From positions 1-6,142 of the forward strand of contig CAMBLP010000122.1 of the NCBI GenBank assembly GCA_945868195.1: DNA of 6,142 nt, given 5' to 3'. A program made the position numbers and the translations under genes. Positions 5,703 through 6,142 of this stretch are shown here, in pieces (position 1 is the first letter of the stretch; each line of letters starts with the position of its first letter). The notes beneath the pieces are model-generated. The model searched no databases and was not told the origin of the DNA. It saw nothing but the letters and a program-made list of their open reading frames with translations. Source of the stretch: Bordetella parapertussis. GTDB taxonomy: Bacteria; Pseudomonadota; Gammaproteobacteria; Burkholderiales; Burkholderiaceae_B.

Positions 5703-6142
5703 GGTGAAAGTTCGTCAGCGCGTTTTTGCGCAGCTTCGAAATCGAGCGTGCCTTCGTAGATACTACGCCCAAGAATGGCACCTTCGACGCCTTCTTCTTC
5801 GACCGCGCAGAGCGCATCGATATCACGCATGTCCGTCACACCACCCGATGCGATGATGGGGATGCGAACATGCTGGGCTAGGCGAACGGTGGCTTCTATA
5901 TTGACACCCGAGAGCATGCCATCGCGACCAATATCGGTATAGATGATGGCTTCGCAGCCATAGTCTTCGAATTTTTTAGCGAGATCGCTGACGTCATGTT
6001 TAGTGAGTTTGCTCCAGCCGTCTGTCGCGACTTTGCCGTCGCGCGCATCGAGGCCAACAATGATATTGCCTGGAAAAGCACCGCAAGCATCGTGTAGGAA
6101 GCCAGGATTTTTGACGGCGGCCGTACCGATGATCACGTAGGA
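5699..6142 (-). CDS. hisA: HisA isomerase (ProFAR isomerase), C-terminal part; start beyond the window
   Basis: HisA converts ProFAR to PRFAR, the step before HisF in histidine biosynthesis; it is a TIM barrel related to HisF. The frame is open to the right edge (Ser-Tyr precede the first in-frame GTG at 6136), so the gene is cut by the window and the GTG is not its start. The 147 visible residues are about 60 percent of a normal HisA of some 245. They include V-G-L-D-A-R-D-G-K with the expected catalytic aspartate, [18 protein letters not shown], and [11 protein letters not shown] near the end. The D-I-G-R-D-G-M and R-S-I-Y-E-G motifs distinguish it from HisF. The N-terminal catalytic aspartate is outside the window. 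The stop overlaps hisF by 4 bases. Confidence 0.95.
   Translation of the reverse strand, partial: SYVIIGTAAVKNPGFLHDACGAFPGNIIVGLDARDGKVATDGWSKLTKHDVSDLAKKFEDYGCEAIIYTDIGRDGMLSGVNIEATVRLAQHVRIPIIASGGVTDMRDIDALCAVEEEGVEGAILGRSIYEGTLDFEAAQKRADELSP

Noticed and set aside
1..6142. Search for a novel defence, mobile or toxin system
   Set aside because: Every long coding frame belongs to a recognised housekeeping family except the small XRE protein; no transposase, integrase, CRISPR repeat, toxin-antitoxin pair or attachment site was seen.

Overview
The window looks like core chromosome of a betaproteobacterium, most likely order Burkholderiales and perhaps Alcaligenaceae. The reasons are the gene order hisA-hisF-hisI-hisE-HIT-tatA-tatB-tatC, then a Nif3-family gene, mscL and petA, and the character of the proteins (a Burkholderiales-type PetA N-terminus, a 262-residue TatC). 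Base composition is near balanced, lower than in Bordetella or Burkholderia. The assignment rests on remembered family features and gene order, not on a database search.

Layout from right to left, because almost everything is on the minus strand. From the right edge to about 2133 runs one tightly packed block: the C-terminal part of hisA (cut by the window edge), hisF, hisI and hisE, then a HIT-family nucleotide hydrolase, then tatA, tatB and tatC. The genes overlap by 4 bases or are separated by 1 to 14 bases, apart from a 63-base tatA-tatB gap. The left part of the block makes the twin-arginine translocase. The right part carries out the middle steps of histidine biosynthesis (HisI, HisE, HisA, and the cyclase half HisF).

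After tatC comes a 267-base non-coding stretch holding a good minus-strand promoter. This drives a small XRE-type helix-turn-helix regulator (GTG start) and probably the Nif3/YbgI-family gene 43 bases further on. As I remember related Burkholderiales, this slot between tatC and nif3 usually holds a trypsin-like (HtrA/Deg) protease gene, so the regulator may be a local replacement.

mscL (mechanosensitive channel) is the only convincing plus-strand gene. It converges with nif3 and diverges from petA, whose first 30 codons lie at the left edge on the minus strand. The 133-base petA-mscL intergenic region holds two divergent promoters that share one near-symmetric -10 box, and a 7-bp GC-rich inverted repeat in the petA leader. 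PetA (Rieske protein) has an N-terminal twin-arginine motif, so it is a predicted client of the translocase encoded about 2 kb away.

I found no CRISPR array, insertion sequence, tRNA, rRNA, defence system or other new multi-gene system. The points worth a second look are regulatory: the shared -10 element, the petA leader hairpin, the XRE gene with its upstream region, and the TTG start of tatC.
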